The position numbers and the translations under genes are program-made. A DNA stretch of 64,000 bases from Oscillatoriales cyanobacterium (GTDB lineage: Bacteria; Cyanobacteriota; Cyanobacteriia; CACIAM-69d). The notes under the pieces are model-generated. The model saw only the letters and a program-made list of their open reading frames with translations. It did not search any database and had not been told where the DNA came from. How positions within the stretch are numbered: the stretch's first letter is position 1; every line of letters begins with the position of its first letter. Positions 27,298-35,980 of this stretch are shown here, piece after piece. Where the stretch lies: positions 42,177-106,176 of the forward strand of contig RDXB01000028.1 in assembly GCA_004292515.1 (NCBI GenBank), given 5' to 3'.

Positions 27298-27345
27298 GCG
27301 ATCAACAAAGCGATCAACAAAGCGATCAACAAAGCGATCAACAAA
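27298..27345. repeat. Four perfect copies of a 12-bp tandem repeat
   Basis: GCGATCAACAAA is repeated exactly four times at 27298-27345, between the divergent GT2 and UPF0173 genes. Each unit begins with a GCGATC half of HIP1. Being a multiple of three, it keeps a frame open on the minus strand. Confidence 0.95.
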
Positions 27346-27420
27346 TGGATCGCATCACCCAGCTAGCGAACGCCGTCTACTTTACCATTGGCACGCGAGA
27401 GATTTGGATGGAGATTGAAG

Positions 27421-28290
27421 ATGAGCAATCGATCGGTTTGGAGTTGGCATCAGGGCGATCGGCGGTGGCTGTTGTCGCTGTTGGTGCTTGGGGTGGCAGT
27501 AATGGTGGTGATCGGGCTAGGCCCCCTCGCGCGATCGCAGGCGGCCGTGGGGCGCACAGAATTGATTTGGTATGGCCAATCAGCCTTTAAGGTGACAACC
27601 CCTGCGGGCAATGTGTTGATCTTTGATCCTTGGCTGAAGAACCCGGCGAATCCCCAGGGACAAGCAGTTTTAGACGGACTCGATCGCGCTGATTTGCTAT
27701 TGGTGACCCATGGCCACGGCGATCACGTGGGCGATGCGGTAGCCATTGCCCAAAAAACCAAAGCGAAATTGATCGCCAGCTATGATTTGGGTAATGCCAT
27801 GGTTGCTCATTTGGGCTATCCCAAAGAGCAATTTGGGTTTGAGGTGACGGGCAATTTTAGTGGCAAAATCTCGCTTCTGAATGGTGATGTGGAAGTGGCA
27901 TTTGTGCCCGCTGTGCATAGCTCGGCCGTGGCGACGGATGGCAATCCTCAACCCTTTTTTGCGGGGAATCCCGGTGGGTTCTGGGTCAAGATTAGGAATG
28001 GCCCAACCTTCTACCACACGGGCGATACAGACTTATTTGGAGATATGAACCTGATTTCGCAATTTGGGCCGGTGGACTATATGCTGGCTTGCATTGGCGG
28101 CAAGTTTACGATGGGGCCCGATCGCGCTGCCATGGCGGTCAAGCTGGTGAATCCAAAAGTGGTTGTGCCGATGCATTTTGGCTTATTTTCTCTGCCAGGA
28201 ACGCCAGAACAATTTGCTGCTGCTCTCCAAGCTCAGAGCGTTTCTGCACCAATGAAGTTGATGCAAGTGGGCGTGCCTGAGCGGATCTAA
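27421..28290 (+). CDS. UPF0173-type metal-dependent hydrolase, exported or membrane-anchored
   Basis: A protein of 289 residues. A hydrophobic segment at about 17-38 (LLSLLVLGVAVMVVIGLG) comes before a metallo-beta-lactamase fold with the metal site LLVTHGHGDHVGDAV. Later ligands are in FVPAVHSS, FYHTGDTDLF and VVPMHFG. UPF0173 proteins are usually about 230 residues and cytoplasmic, so the N-terminal membrane segment is an addition. The substrate is unknown. Start at ATG 27421 with GGAG seven bases upstream; an in-frame TTG at 27388 is less likely. Confidence 0.85.
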   Translation: MSNRSVWSWHQGDRRWLLSLLVLGVAVMVVIGLGPLARSQAAVGRTELIWYGQSAFKVTTPAGNVLIFDPWLKNPANPQGQAVLDGLDRADLLLVTHGHGDHVGDAVAIAQKTKAKLIASYDLGNAMVAHLGYPKEQFGFEVTGNFSGKISLLNGDVEVAFVPAVHSSAVATDGNPQPFFAGNPGGFWVKIRNGPTFYHTGDTDLFGDMNLISQFGPVDYMLACIGGKFTMGPDRAAMAVKLVNPKVVVPMHFGLFSLPGTPEQFAAALQAQSVSAPMKLMQVGVPERI

Positions 28291-28718
28291 GTCGTGTGAA
28301 GGAGGGGCAATCGCCCATGAGTTGAGATGCAATTAATCTCAATGATCAAGTCCTGATTCACGGGTTCTACTAATCCAGACAAGGGGCTGAAGCCCCTTGT
28401 TTCCGTTATTGTTAAGTTTAGGTATGCCAAATAGCTAGTAGGTTGGGCAATGCCCAGCACGGCCCAGTCCAGTCGGCATCCAGTCGGCATCCGTCCTGAC
28501 AATCATGATTACCCTCTTTCGACTGGTTATCCGATGGGCTGATTAGTTGATTGGTTGATTTACTACAGGTGGATAATGCTCACCCTAAATGCTCACCCTA
28601 AATGCTCGCCCTACAGGATCAAGATACTCTATCAAATATCCTCTGATGACGACTGTTTCAATATCTGCTTGATGCTTGTCTTTGTTGCTCTTTGGTTTAG
28701 AAAAAATTAGTGATTTTC
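28291..28718. other. Intergenic region with palindromic and tandem repeats
   Basis: No gene. It holds the palindrome CAAGGGGCT-GA-AGCCCCTTG (28380-28399), a duplicated AGTCGGCATCC around 28470-28492, and about three copies of AAATGCTCACCCT at 28574-28612. Confidence 0.6.
28380..28399. repeat. Palindromic dispersed element, copy C (core only)
   Basis: CAAGGGGCT-GA-AGCCCCTTG has the same stem as copies at 25302 and 56212 with a different two-base loop. It lies 90 bases past the UPF0173 gene stop and could act as a terminator, but no long T run follows (TTTCCGTTATT). Confidence 0.75.
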
Positions 28719-29525
28719 ATGCCCTATCACCTTTCGCCAGCCAAACTTTCAACCTACCAAGCTTGTCCAGCACAATATCAGTTTCGCTATGAATTTAAGC
28801 TACCGGGGTTTGGGTTTGGCGGGGCGAGTTTGGGGCGATCGCTCCACGGGGCGCTGACTCGCATTTATCGGGATTGGGACTATAGCGCATCGCCAAAACC
28901 GGATCTTAGTTGGCTCGATGCTTGTTGGCAATCGGAAAGCCAAGCTCATGGCTCCCTCACAGAAGCGCAAGTGAGCGAAGGTTATGACATCCTGGCGCGC
29001 TACTTTCAAAACTGGATTGCACCGCTCGATCGCTTCCTCAAACCATTAATGATTGAGGGCAAAGTCCAAGGGCACTGGCAAGTGGATGATCTAGAATTTG
29101 TGTTATCAGGACGAGTCGATCGCCTAGATTGGTTTGATGTGGATTCCTTAGCGCTGGTGGAATATAAAACATCACGCAAATTTGTGGAACCTGCGATCGC
29201 TGACTTGACCCTACAAGTGGGACTCTATGCCCTGGCGATTAATCAACAATGGGAGCGAGAACTCAAGTCTGCAACGTTAATTTTTCTGCGGCCGGGTGAA
29301 TCGATTACAGTTGAAGTCACTAATGAGCAATTGGCGATCGTGCAGCAAACCATCACAGATTTAGCGATCCGTTTGCGGGCAGAAAGTCGCTGGGAACCAA
29401 CACCGGGTGAGCACTGCGATCGCTGCAAATATCAACAGTATTGTCCTGCCCAAACGGATCAGCCGCTGCCCATTCCAGACGAGCGATCGGGAGCATCAGT
29501 CTTGCAACTTTCATTAAGGCTTTAG
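28719..29525 (+). CDS. PD-(D/E)XK nuclease of the RecB/Cas4-like type
   Basis: This 268-residue protein has LSPAKLSTYQACPAQYQFRY at the start, where the Cys is the first iron-sulfur ligand in Cas4/AddB-like nucleases. The nuclease core is VLSGRVDRLDWF with catalytic Asp, then ALVEYKTSRK, the ExK motif, then a QVGLYALA helix. Three more cysteines at the end (CDRCKYQQYCP) complete a [4Fe-4S] site. Such proteins act in DNA repair, and Cas4 acts in CRISPR adaptation. No CRISPR array or cas gene is in the window, so a stand-alone repair role is more likely. I start at MPYHLS; an ATG-like start at 28710 adds three residues. Confidence 0.85.
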   Translation: MPYHLSPAKLSTYQACPAQYQFRYEFKLPGFGFGGASLGRSLHGALTRIYRDWDYSASPKPDLSWLDACWQSESQAHGSLTEAQVSEGYDILARYFQNWIAPLDRFLKPLMIEGKVQGHWQVDDLEFVLSGRVDRLDWFDVDSLALVEYKTSRKFVEPAIADLTLQVGLYALAINQQWERELKSATLIFLRPGESITVEVTNEQLAIVQQTITDLAIRLRAESRWEPTPGEHCDRCKYQQYCPAQTDQPLPIPDERSGASVLQLSLRL

Positions 29526-29536
29526 CCAACCCTGTA

Positions 29537-29564
29537 GTAGGGGCGTACGGCCATACGCCCCTAC
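29537..29564. terminator. Strong hairpin between convergent genes (possible two-way terminator or repeat)
   Basis: GTAGGGGCGTA (29537-29547) pairs perfectly with TACGCCCCTAC (29554-29564) around a six-base loop. It sits midway between the stops of the nuclease and ferrochelatase genes. Palindromes of this kind are common dispersed elements in cyanobacteria. There is no T run, so terminator function is only inferred from position. Confidence 0.55.
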
Positions 29565-29586
29565 CCGGATCTATCCCTCAACTGTT

Positions 29587-30813
29587 TTAGTGATGATGAT
29601 GCTGATGTCCGTGGTGATGATGACCAGCATGGGCATGGTCATGATCGTGGTCGTGGGAATGGGTTGCGGCATGGCCAGCATCAGACGATTGACCGAGCAA
29701 GTGGGAGCGATCGACTCCCGCAAAATGAATCACTTCAGCGGATTCTTCCAGCAACTCCCCAATCAGAGAATCTGCCCAGCGAGCCACCATTTCCACGAAC
29801 TCGGGATGGTCATTAACGCAGGGCATGGATTGATAGAGCACCTGGGGATGTTGCCGCTGCAATGCCAAGAGAATATGCTCCACATCGAGCAGGGTTTCGT
29901 GATTTTCGGTGGCAAACCCGATCGGCATCATCAAAATTGCCTGAGCGCCCAACTCAATCAGATTATGGGCAGCTAGTTGGGCGTTGGGTTGTGTCCAATT
30001 AATCATAGGTGTGTCGTGATTCAGCCAGCCCACCGAAATTAGTGGATAGCGATGCATTAGCTCCACGCGCACCGCTTCATAGAGAGCTTGGCTTTCGGCA
30101 ATGCCTGACACAAATCCTTTGGCTTCATGGGGGCAGCCATGATTCAGTAGCACAATCCCAATTTGGGAGGGCAAAAAGCTCGATCGCCACTCCTGATCAA
30201 TCCGCTCTTGCACCATACGCGCCAGCAATTGGATATAGTCAGGCTGGTTGTAGAACGAGGGGATATAGCGCATTGATCGCACCCAATGGCTGTCGCCCGT
30301 TTGCAATTTGACTAGGGCTTTGTTGACCTGCTCGATCGCAATACCACTTGTAAAAATCGAATCTACTACCAATAAGGGATAGATCAGCAGCTTGCTAAAT
30401 CCCTGATCACGGATGGTCTCTAGAACTTGTTCCGGCAAATGGGGCTGACAGAAGTTAAAGGCCTTGAACACCTCGACGCAATCGCCCCATCGCTCTTTTA
30501 AAGCGGCTTCAATCCCAGCTCGTTGCCGTTCAAAAATGGCGTTGTGGGGCGAAACAAAATTCCCATGCTGGTGACTCCATTCATGTAAGTCAAATGCCGC
30601 CAACACTTTGGCGAGGGGGGGATAAATCCAGGTGGGAACCGGTGCAAATTTTGCGGTTAAAAGATTGAGAGCTTGTTCGTTGTAGTTGGCAAAATCCTCG
30701 TAGGATTCCACTTCGCCATAGCCCATCAACAAAACAGCGACCCGATTATTTCCAGTCTCCAAAGACTCGGGATGGGAATGCTCGGATAAAAGATTAGGGG
30801 CGACCACAGACAA
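29587..30813 (-). CDS. Ferrochelatase-family protein with histidine-rich C-terminal tail
   Basis: This 408-residue protein has the two-domain class II chelatase fold. VAVLLMGYGEVESYEDF corresponds to the LLLNLGGP start of ferrochelatases. VLLNHGCPHEAKG carries the metal-site His225, and PIGFATENHETLLDVE carries Glu306, matching the active-site His and Glu of bacterial enzymes. The tail from 381 has 16 histidines in 28 residues. It lacks the C-terminal helix (CAB domain) of typical cyanobacterial HemH, and the start motif is altered. It is therefore probably a paralog, perhaps handling another metal or storing metal. His-rich tails occur in nickel and cobalt chelatases. Metal and porphyrin specificity are open. 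Confidence 0.75.
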   Translation of the reverse strand: MSVVAPNLLSEHSHPESLETGNNRVAVLLMGYGEVESYEDFANYNEQALNLLTAKFAPVPTWIYPPLAKVLAAFDLHEWSHQHGNFVSPHNAIFERQRAGIEAALKERWGDCVEVFKAFNFCQPHLPEQVLETIRDQGFSKLLIYPLLVVDSIFTSGIAIEQVNKALVKLQTGDSHWVRSMRYIPSFYNQPDYIQLLARMVQERIDQEWRSSFLPSQIGIVLLNHGCPHEAKGFVSGIAESQALYEAVRVELMHRYPLISVGWLNHDTPMINWTQPNAQLAAHNLIELGAQAILMMPIGFATENHETLLDVEHILLALQRQHPQVLYQSMPCVNDHPEFVEMVARWADSLIGELLEESAEVIHFAGVDRSHLLGQSSDAGHAATHSHDHDHDHAHAGHHHHGHQHHHH

Positions 30814-31005
30814 TGCCTCCGGGGGGGATTGCTTCCATTATGGGTTGGGTAGCAATGCTCGGTTCGCAAATCCGGCGATCGGGCATGTTTCTTGTTATTT
30901 GTTGATAATTCTTGGTTTCATGCAATCAAGCATTGACACTAGATGAAACCCTTCTGGGTCATAAGCCAAAGTTGAACGGGTGCCAAAGTTGAATGGGTGT
31001 TTGTA

Positions 31006-31548
31006 ATGGTGCAGGGCCGATCGGTTTGGATTTGTCCGGGGTTTGCCGATCGGGCGGCCACTGGTCGCTTTTTAGACACCCTCTGGCAACGGCACTGGCC
31101 CGAACCGATCGTCTTGGCTCAGGCTTACTACGATCCTGAGCAGTTGCTGCGATCGCTCCAAACCCATCAACCGACGGAGCCGATCGTCTTGATTGGCTTC
31201 AGCGCTGGGGTGGTGGCGGCAGTTGGTGCGGCTCTGGCTTGGCAAAAGGCGGGCGGGCAGGTGCGATCGCTGTTTGCAGTGGATGGTTGGGGGGTGGTTT
31301 TGCCGCCTGCCCTGCCGATCTATCGCCTCAGTCACGATCGCTGGAGCGATCGCACGGGGGCTTGGCTAGGAGCCGGTCGCGAGCAATTTTGGGCTGACCC
31401 ACCCGTAGACCACCAAGACCTGTGGCGATCGCCCGACCTCACTTGGGGGTGGTGGGCTGCTGCGGGGCGCGCTCCGGTCTACACCACGGCGGCTGAGGTG
31501 TTGCGCTGCCACCTGAGCGTCTGTCTAGGCTATCTAGGTGAACCGTGA
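31006..31548 (+). CDS. Alpha/beta-hydrolase-like protein
   Basis: A protein of 180 residues. It begins VWICPGFADRAATGRFLDTL and has the nucleophile elbow VLIGFSAGVVAAVGAA, typical of alpha/beta hydrolases. VRSLFAVDGWGVVLP follows, and a C-terminal Trp-rich segment (DLTWGWWAAAGRAPVY) contains no obvious catalytic His except in the late LRCHLSVCLGYL. It is short for the fold. The substrate is unknown. A GTG at 30997 is an alternative start three codons earlier. The gene is convergent with the CHAD gene (24 bases apart). Confidence 0.55.
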   Translation: MVQGRSVWICPGFADRAATGRFLDTLWQRHWPEPIVLAQAYYDPEQLLRSLQTHQPTEPIVLIGFSAGVVAAVGAALAWQKAGGQVRSLFAVDGWGVVLPPALPIYRLSHDRWSDRTGAWLGAGREQFWADPPVDHQDLWRSPDLTWGWWAAAGRAPVYTTAAEVLRCHLSVCLGYLGEP

Positions 31549-31572
31549 TGGCAAATTGGGCAGCGAATTCGG

Positions 31573-32646
31573 CTAATCGCGGCGGGGCTGGTTGATGATG
31601 TGGCGCAGGTGTTCCCGCTCTCTCGGTTCGTCGAATTGTTGTTGTAGCCGTTGCCAATCCTGCCAGGTGCGATCGCGCTGCTGTTCGAGTAACTGTGCCC
31701 ACACCGGGGCTTCTTCCGCCCAATGCAGCCCCAGCACCCGCGCCAAAAATGTCTCTAGTACAGTCATGTCTTGCAAATCGCCCAAAACCGTCTGCACTTT
31801 GCCCATATCCGCGAGCGATCGCCCGTAATCGCTACCGTAGAATTCCGTAAACAGCGCCATTTGGTAGCGCACCCGCTTGGCCATCTTGCGTAGGTCATGC
31901 ACCACGGCCCATTCCAGTAGCGACAGATCGCTAATGGCCCGATCTTCACAGCGCACCAGCCAGCCCGGATGCATCAGCCAATGGCAAACCGGCGGCAACA
32001 GCAAATCTGGCACAACGATCGCGGCGGGCCAGTCGGCGGCCGGGCGAAATTTGGGGCGATCGAGCCAGGTACTTAAAGCCAGTTTCAAGGGCGGCCATTC
32101 CCGACGCTTTAGGGTTTTGGTGACTTGGTTTAGGGCTTTTTTGCGTTGGGAGAGCAACTCGTCGCGCACGGACTGTAGCAAGGGTTGCTCAGACTCAGGC
32201 AGGTTTGCCCCATAGCGATTGCATAGGGCCCCATCCATCACATCCAAATCGCGTAAGTTACCTAAGATTTGGGCCACCTGCCCCACGGCCCGATCGCCCG
32301 CGCGCTTGGGCAAATCGATCGCCACCGAAAAGCCTTGAGCCGCCGATCGCAGCCGCCGCAGGGCCACCCGCATTTGGTGCAACTCCTCGGGATCTTTGTC
32401 CGCCAACACAGCCGCTTCTCGGCCACAAGCCTTGGCAAAATGCTTTTCGATCGCCGATCGGGCCGCTTCGCCCAGGGTCAGGGGCCCCGCTTCCGGTACG
32501 CTAGCGGCGGGCGACAGGGCCGCTTCAGCAGGGGAATCTGGCTTAACGGGCGGGGCTACGGATTCAGCAACAGCCAGCCGATCCCGATCGTCAGCAGCGC
32601 CGCCAGCACGGTTTGCAGACCGTTGACGACCTCGTTTGTTAGCCAT
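31573..32646 (-). CDS. CHAD-domain protein, start overlaps the DUF92 gene
   Basis: A protein of 357 residues. A basic then Pro/Ala-rich N-terminus (1-55) precedes a CHAD domain, an all-helical domain with conserved His and basic residues known to bind polyphosphate. Signature helices are EELHQMRVALRRLRSAAQGF and VVHDLRKMAKRVRYQMALF, plus LGNLRDLDVMDGAL. The ATG at 32646 lies 91 bases inside the end of the upstream DUF92 gene. No usable start codon occurs between the end of that gene and the CHAD domain, so the overlap appears real. The pair is probably co-transcribed. Confidence 0.8.
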   Translation of the reverse strand: MANKRGRQRSANRAGGAADDRDRLAVAESVAPPVKPDSPAEAALSPAASVPEAGPLTLGEAARSAIEKHFAKACGREAAVLADKDPEELHQMRVALRRLRSAAQGFSVAIDLPKRAGDRAVGQVAQILGNLRDLDVMDGALCNRYGANLPESEQPLLQSVRDELLSQRKKALNQVTKTLKRREWPPLKLALSTWLDRPKFRPAADWPAAIVVPDLLLPPVCHWLMHPGWLVRCEDRAISDLSLLEWAVVHDLRKMAKRVRYQMALFTEFYGSDYGRSLADMGKVQTVLGDLQDMTVLETFLARVLGLHWAEEAPVWAQLLEQQRDRTWQDWQRLQQQFDEPREREHLRHIINQPRRD

Positions 32647-33371
32647 GCCTGCTGCTCCTGCCAAGTCGCGCCCACAATACTTTCCACCGTTGTTGCGATC
32701 GTTGCGGTGATCGCACAAACCACCAAACCCAGGGGCGAAATCAACCCCACCGCCCAGGCCACAACTCCCTGGGCGATCGCGGCGATCAGTCCTGCCAGGG
32801 TTCCTTCTAGACTAACCGCCCCTTCGGTGCCCGGCGGCACAGCTTGAAACGAAACGATCGAAAAGGTGCGCCGACCGTAGGCCTTGCCAATTTCGCTAGC
32901 GCAGGTGTCCGACAGTTTGGCGCAAAAGCTAGCTGCATAGGCCCAACCCAAAATCTCGATCCAGCGCTGGATGGTGGGGGCGATCGCACTATTAATCTCG
33001 CCGTTGATCGCGCTGCCGGGTGTCCTGGCCACCAGCAGGCCGATCACCAGGGCACAGAGGGCCCCACCGATCGCCGATCCCCAAACGTTTTCCGGGCCAC
33101 GCGCGCCCGATCGCTTCTCAGCAATCCCCGCCGCTTCCTTGCGGGCCAGTCCCACCCGCGTCACCGCCGACCCCACCAAAAAGTAGAAACCCACCACTGC
33201 ATAGCCCGGCCAGCCCATACAGCCCCAAACCACCACCCCCAAGATCCAGGCATGGACAATGCCCGCTGGGGTCAGCAGCTTTTTGGGGGCGATCGCCACG
33301 ATCGCTAACAGCACCCCATTTAGTAAGGCTCCCACCAACCAAGGCTGGGCGGCGATCGACTCCCATTGCAT
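32556..33371 (-). CDS. DUF92 / VTE6-like membrane protein (phytyl-phosphate kinase family)
   Basis: An integral membrane protein of 271 residues in the DUF92 (TIGR00297) family. Six or seven hydrophobic helices are visible, with the conserved loops SDTCASEIGKAYGRR and VPPGTEGAVSLEGTLAG. Plant VTE6 and its Synechocystis relative phosphorylate phytyl phosphate to phytyl diphosphate, recycling phytol from chlorophyll into tocopherol. That activity is the likely one here by family. Start at ATG 33371 (MQWESIAAQPW); the frame upstream to 33431 is poor. Its last 91 bases are shared with the CHAD gene. Confidence 0.8.
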   Translation of the reverse strand: MQWESIAAQPWLVGALLNGVLLAIVAIAPKKLLTPAGIVHAWILGVVVWGCMGWPGYAVVGFYFLVGSAVTRVGLARKEAAGIAEKRSGARGPENVWGSAIGGALCALVIGLLVARTPGSAINGEINSAIAPTIQRWIEILGWAYAASFCAKLSDTCASEIGKAYGRRTFSIVSFQAVPPGTEGAVSLEGTLAGLIAAIAQGVVAWAVGLISPLGLVVCAITATIATTVESIVGATWQEQQAWLTNEVVNGLQTVLAALLTIGIGWLLLNP

Positions 33372-33715
33372 GATTAGACAGCTCCGAAAGTATTGTGGCT
33401 GGGGACTGGTTTGGGGACTGGGGATCAACAAATTTTGAGGGGGGCGATCGCTCGGCTATGGGCTTCAACTAAACGGTTAGCCTGTGACCATATCCCGACG
33501 TGCATCGGTGTGGCCAGGGAGCAGCCGCCGCCGTTGAAGCAATTACAGCACCGATCTTGAGCAACATTGAGTGATGTTGAGTGACATTGGTTGAGTGACA
33601 TTGATTGATGTTGAGTGATGTTGAGCGACCCGACACCTAGAAGGATTGGTAGCACAAGATCACAGAATCAAGCCGACTCGATGGCCCATGCGTCAGCCGC
33701 CTATTCGCCACTGGC
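33372..33715. other. Intergenic region with a degenerate tandem repeat
   Basis: No gene is supported. The left part is GC-rich, and the middle has the repeat at 33557-33627. The promoter of the DUF92-CHAD pair should lie near 33372-33450. Confidence 0.45.
33557..33627. repeat. Degenerate tandem array of TTGAGTGA(T/C)(G/A)
   Basis: Seven to eight imperfect copies of a 10-13 base unit: TTGAGCAACA, TTGAGTGATG, TTGAGTGACA, TTGGTTGAGTGACA, TTGATTGATG, TTGAGTGATG, TTGAGCGACC. Alternate copies differ by TG versus CA, a pattern expected from unequal exchange of a two-unit block. Confidence 0.85.
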
Positions 33716-35980
33716 CTAATCGCCACTTTGGAACACCCGCTGTAGGTCAATCACATCGCTCATTTTGCGGATGTGGGTAAACACCCGATCGAGCTGGGAG
33801 CGATCGCAAATGTCAATCCCCAGCGTGATCATCGCCGTTTCGCCCGGTCGAGTTTTCACCGTAGCGCGGTTCACGTTCACATTCGAGTCCGCCAACCGCG
33901 TCAGAATATCCTTCAGCACCCCCACGCGATCGATGGTTTCTACCCGAATTTCCACTGGATAAGTAGGCTGCCGGTTGGCGTTGGTTACTTCCGGGTTCCA
34001 GCTCACGGGCACGAGGCGATCGCCCTCCACATTAGCCAAGTTGCCACAGTCCTGGCGGTGAATTGCCAACCCTCGACTGCTGCGCGTCACCACCCCCACA
34101 ATCGGCTCACCCGGCACAGCATTACAACAGCCCGCCATGTGATGCAACAGCCCCTCAACCCCCAAGATGGGAGCCAACCGATTGCGTCCATGGCTCGGAC
34201 TTGGGCTAGGGCGCGGACTGGGTGACGGGGCGATCGTCACATCATGGGCTGGTTGGGCCGTTTTAACAATTTCGCGAATTCGACCCAGCAGCGTGTTCAG
34301 CGTAATCTCGCCATAGCCCAAGGCCGCCAGCAAATCTTCCACACTGTGGTAGTTACAGCGCTCGGCCACCGACTGCATCGGACTAGACCTCAAGAAACTG
34401 TCAAAGCCCTGTTTGCCCAGCTCTTTTTCCAGCAGTTCGCGGCCCCGACTCAGGTTCTCATCCCGGCGCGATCGCTTATACCACTGGCGAATGCGGTTGC
34501 GAGCCGTTGCCGTCACCGCAAAGTTCAACCAATCCAAACTGGGGTGAGCGTTCTTTTGGGTAATGATTTCGATGATGTCGCCATTTTGCAGACCTGTATC
34601 CAAGGTCACCATTCGGCGGTTGACCAAGACTCCGGCACAATGGTTGCCCACTTCCGTATGGATGCGATAGGCAAAATCCACAGGTGTAGCGGCATTGCTG
34701 AGGGCGATCACATCGCCTTTAGGAGTGAAGACGTAGATATCATCTTCAAACAGGTTTTTCTTGACATTTTCCAAATATTCATTGGCATCTTTCAGATCAC
34801 TTTGCCATTCCAGCAATTGCCGCAGCCAAATGAATTTCTCATCATCAGTGCTGGCAGCCAAATTGCTTGCGCCGGTCTCTTTATATTTCCAGTGAGCTGC
34901 GATCCCATATTCCGCCACGCGGTGCATATCTTCCGTGCGGATCTGCACTTCCAAAGGACGACCCGTTAGACCAATCACAGAGGTGTGCAACGACTGGTAG
35001 CGGTTGGGTTTTGGGAGTCCAATGTAGTCTTTGAAGCGACCGGGAATCGGGCGGAACTCATCATGAACAACGGCCAAAGCCCGGTAGCATTCATCCACGT
35101 TTTGCACAATCACACGCACCGCAGCAATGTCGTAGATTTCCCAGAAGCTCTTGTTCTGGCGCTGCATTTTTTGATAGATGCCGTAGAGATGCTTGGGTCG
35201 TCCGCTGGTTTCAGCGCCATGAATGCCCAATAGGGTGAGGCGATCACGCAGAATTTCTAATACTCGATCGAGCCGGGCCTCGCGATCGGTGCGCTTTTCA
35301 GCCACCAAGTCTTGAATCTCCCGATAGGCATCGGGTTGTAGATACTTAAACGATAAATCTTCCAATTCCCACTTAAACCGACCGATCCCTAACCGGTTGG
35401 CCAAGGGAGCAAAAATATCGAGGGTTTCCTGGGCGATCCTGCGCTGTTTTTCGGGAGCCAAATGTTCAAGAGTGCGCATGTTGTGCAGGCGATCAGCAAG
35501 CTTGACCACAATCACCCGAATATCTTTAGCCATGGCCAAAAACATTCGGCGAAAATTCTCAGCCTGCTGCTCAGTTTTGCTCGAAAAATTAAACTTTGAC
35601 AGTTTGGTGACCCCTTCCACCAAAAAACGCACTTCCGGACCAAAACGGGTTTCCAAATCTTCAGGCGTGGTGTCCGTATCCTCCACAATATCGTGTAAGA
35701 ACCCGGCGGCAATCATTGAGGGACTGCCCCCCAACTCACGCAGTAATCCTGCAACGGCTACGGGATGGGCAATGTAGGGTTCACCCGAGGCGCGATATTG
35801 CTCTTGGTGCAGGTTGTAGGCAAATTGAAAGGCTCGCGCAATTAGATGAGTGCCAGTGGGCAGTTCACCGGGATGGGGATGGTGAAAATCTTCCACCAAA
35901 CAATGGCTGAGCCAAGCGGGCAACGACAGGCTGGGGTATTCATCAACGGGTGAATAGCTATGGGAAACAGCAACAACCAT
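33716..35980 (-). CDS. relA: Bifunctional (p)ppGpp synthetase/hydrolase (Rel/SpoT)
   Basis: This 754-residue protein makes and degrades the stringent-response nucleotides. Order: HD hydrolase domain (YIAHPVAVAGLLRELGG, AGFLHDIVEDTD, KLADRLHNMRTL), synthetase domain (KHLYGIYQKMQRQNKSF, LPKPNRYQSLHTSVIG), TGS domain (DIYVFTPKGDVIALSN), a helical region, then a zinc-finger-like segment (HHMAGCCNAVPGEPIVG, HRQDCGN) and a C-terminal ACT domain. Both active sites look intact, so it should be bifunctional, the usual single Rel of cyanobacteria. It stands alone between two long non-coding stretches. Confidence 0.95.
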   Translation of the reverse strand: MVVAVSHSYSPVDEYPSLSLPAWLSHCLVEDFHHPHPGELPTGTHLIARAFQFAYNLHQEQYRASGEPYIAHPVAVAGLLRELGGSPSMIAAGFLHDIVEDTDTTPEDLETRFGPEVRFLVEGVTKLSKFNFSSKTEQQAENFRRMFLAMAKDIRVIVVKLADRLHNMRTLEHLAPEKQRRIAQETLDIFAPLANRLGIGRFKWELEDLSFKYLQPDAYREIQDLVAEKRTDREARLDRVLEILRDRLTLLGIHGAETSGRPKHLYGIYQKMQRQNKSFWEIYDIAAVRVIVQNVDECYRALAVVHDEFRPIPGRFKDYIGLPKPNRYQSLHTSVIGLTGRPLEVQIRTEDMHRVAEYGIAAHWKYKETGASNLAASTDDEKFIWLRQLLEWQSDLKDANEYLENVKKNLFEDDIYVFTPKGDVIALSNAATPVDFAYRIHTEVGNHCAGVLVNRRMVTLDTGLQNGDIIEIITQKNAHPSLDWLNFAVTATARNRIRQWYKRSRRDENLSRGRELLEKELGKQGFDSFLRSSPMQSVAERCNYHSVEDLLAALGYGEITLNTLLGRIREIVKTAQPAHDVTIAPSPSPRPSPSPSHGRNRLAPILGVEGLLHHMAGCCNAVPGEPIVGVVTRSSRGLAIHRQDCGNLANVEGDRLVPVSWNPEVTNANRQPTYPVEIRVETIDRVGVLKDILTRLADSNVNVNRATVKTRPGETAMITLGIDICDRSQLDRVFTHIRKMSDVIDLQRVFQSGD

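Noticed and set aside
28719..29525. Cas4, as part of a CRISPR system
   Set aside because: The nuclease has Cas4-like cysteines, but I found no CRISPR array or other cas gene. Stand-alone RecB-type nucleases with the same motifs are common in cyanobacteria.
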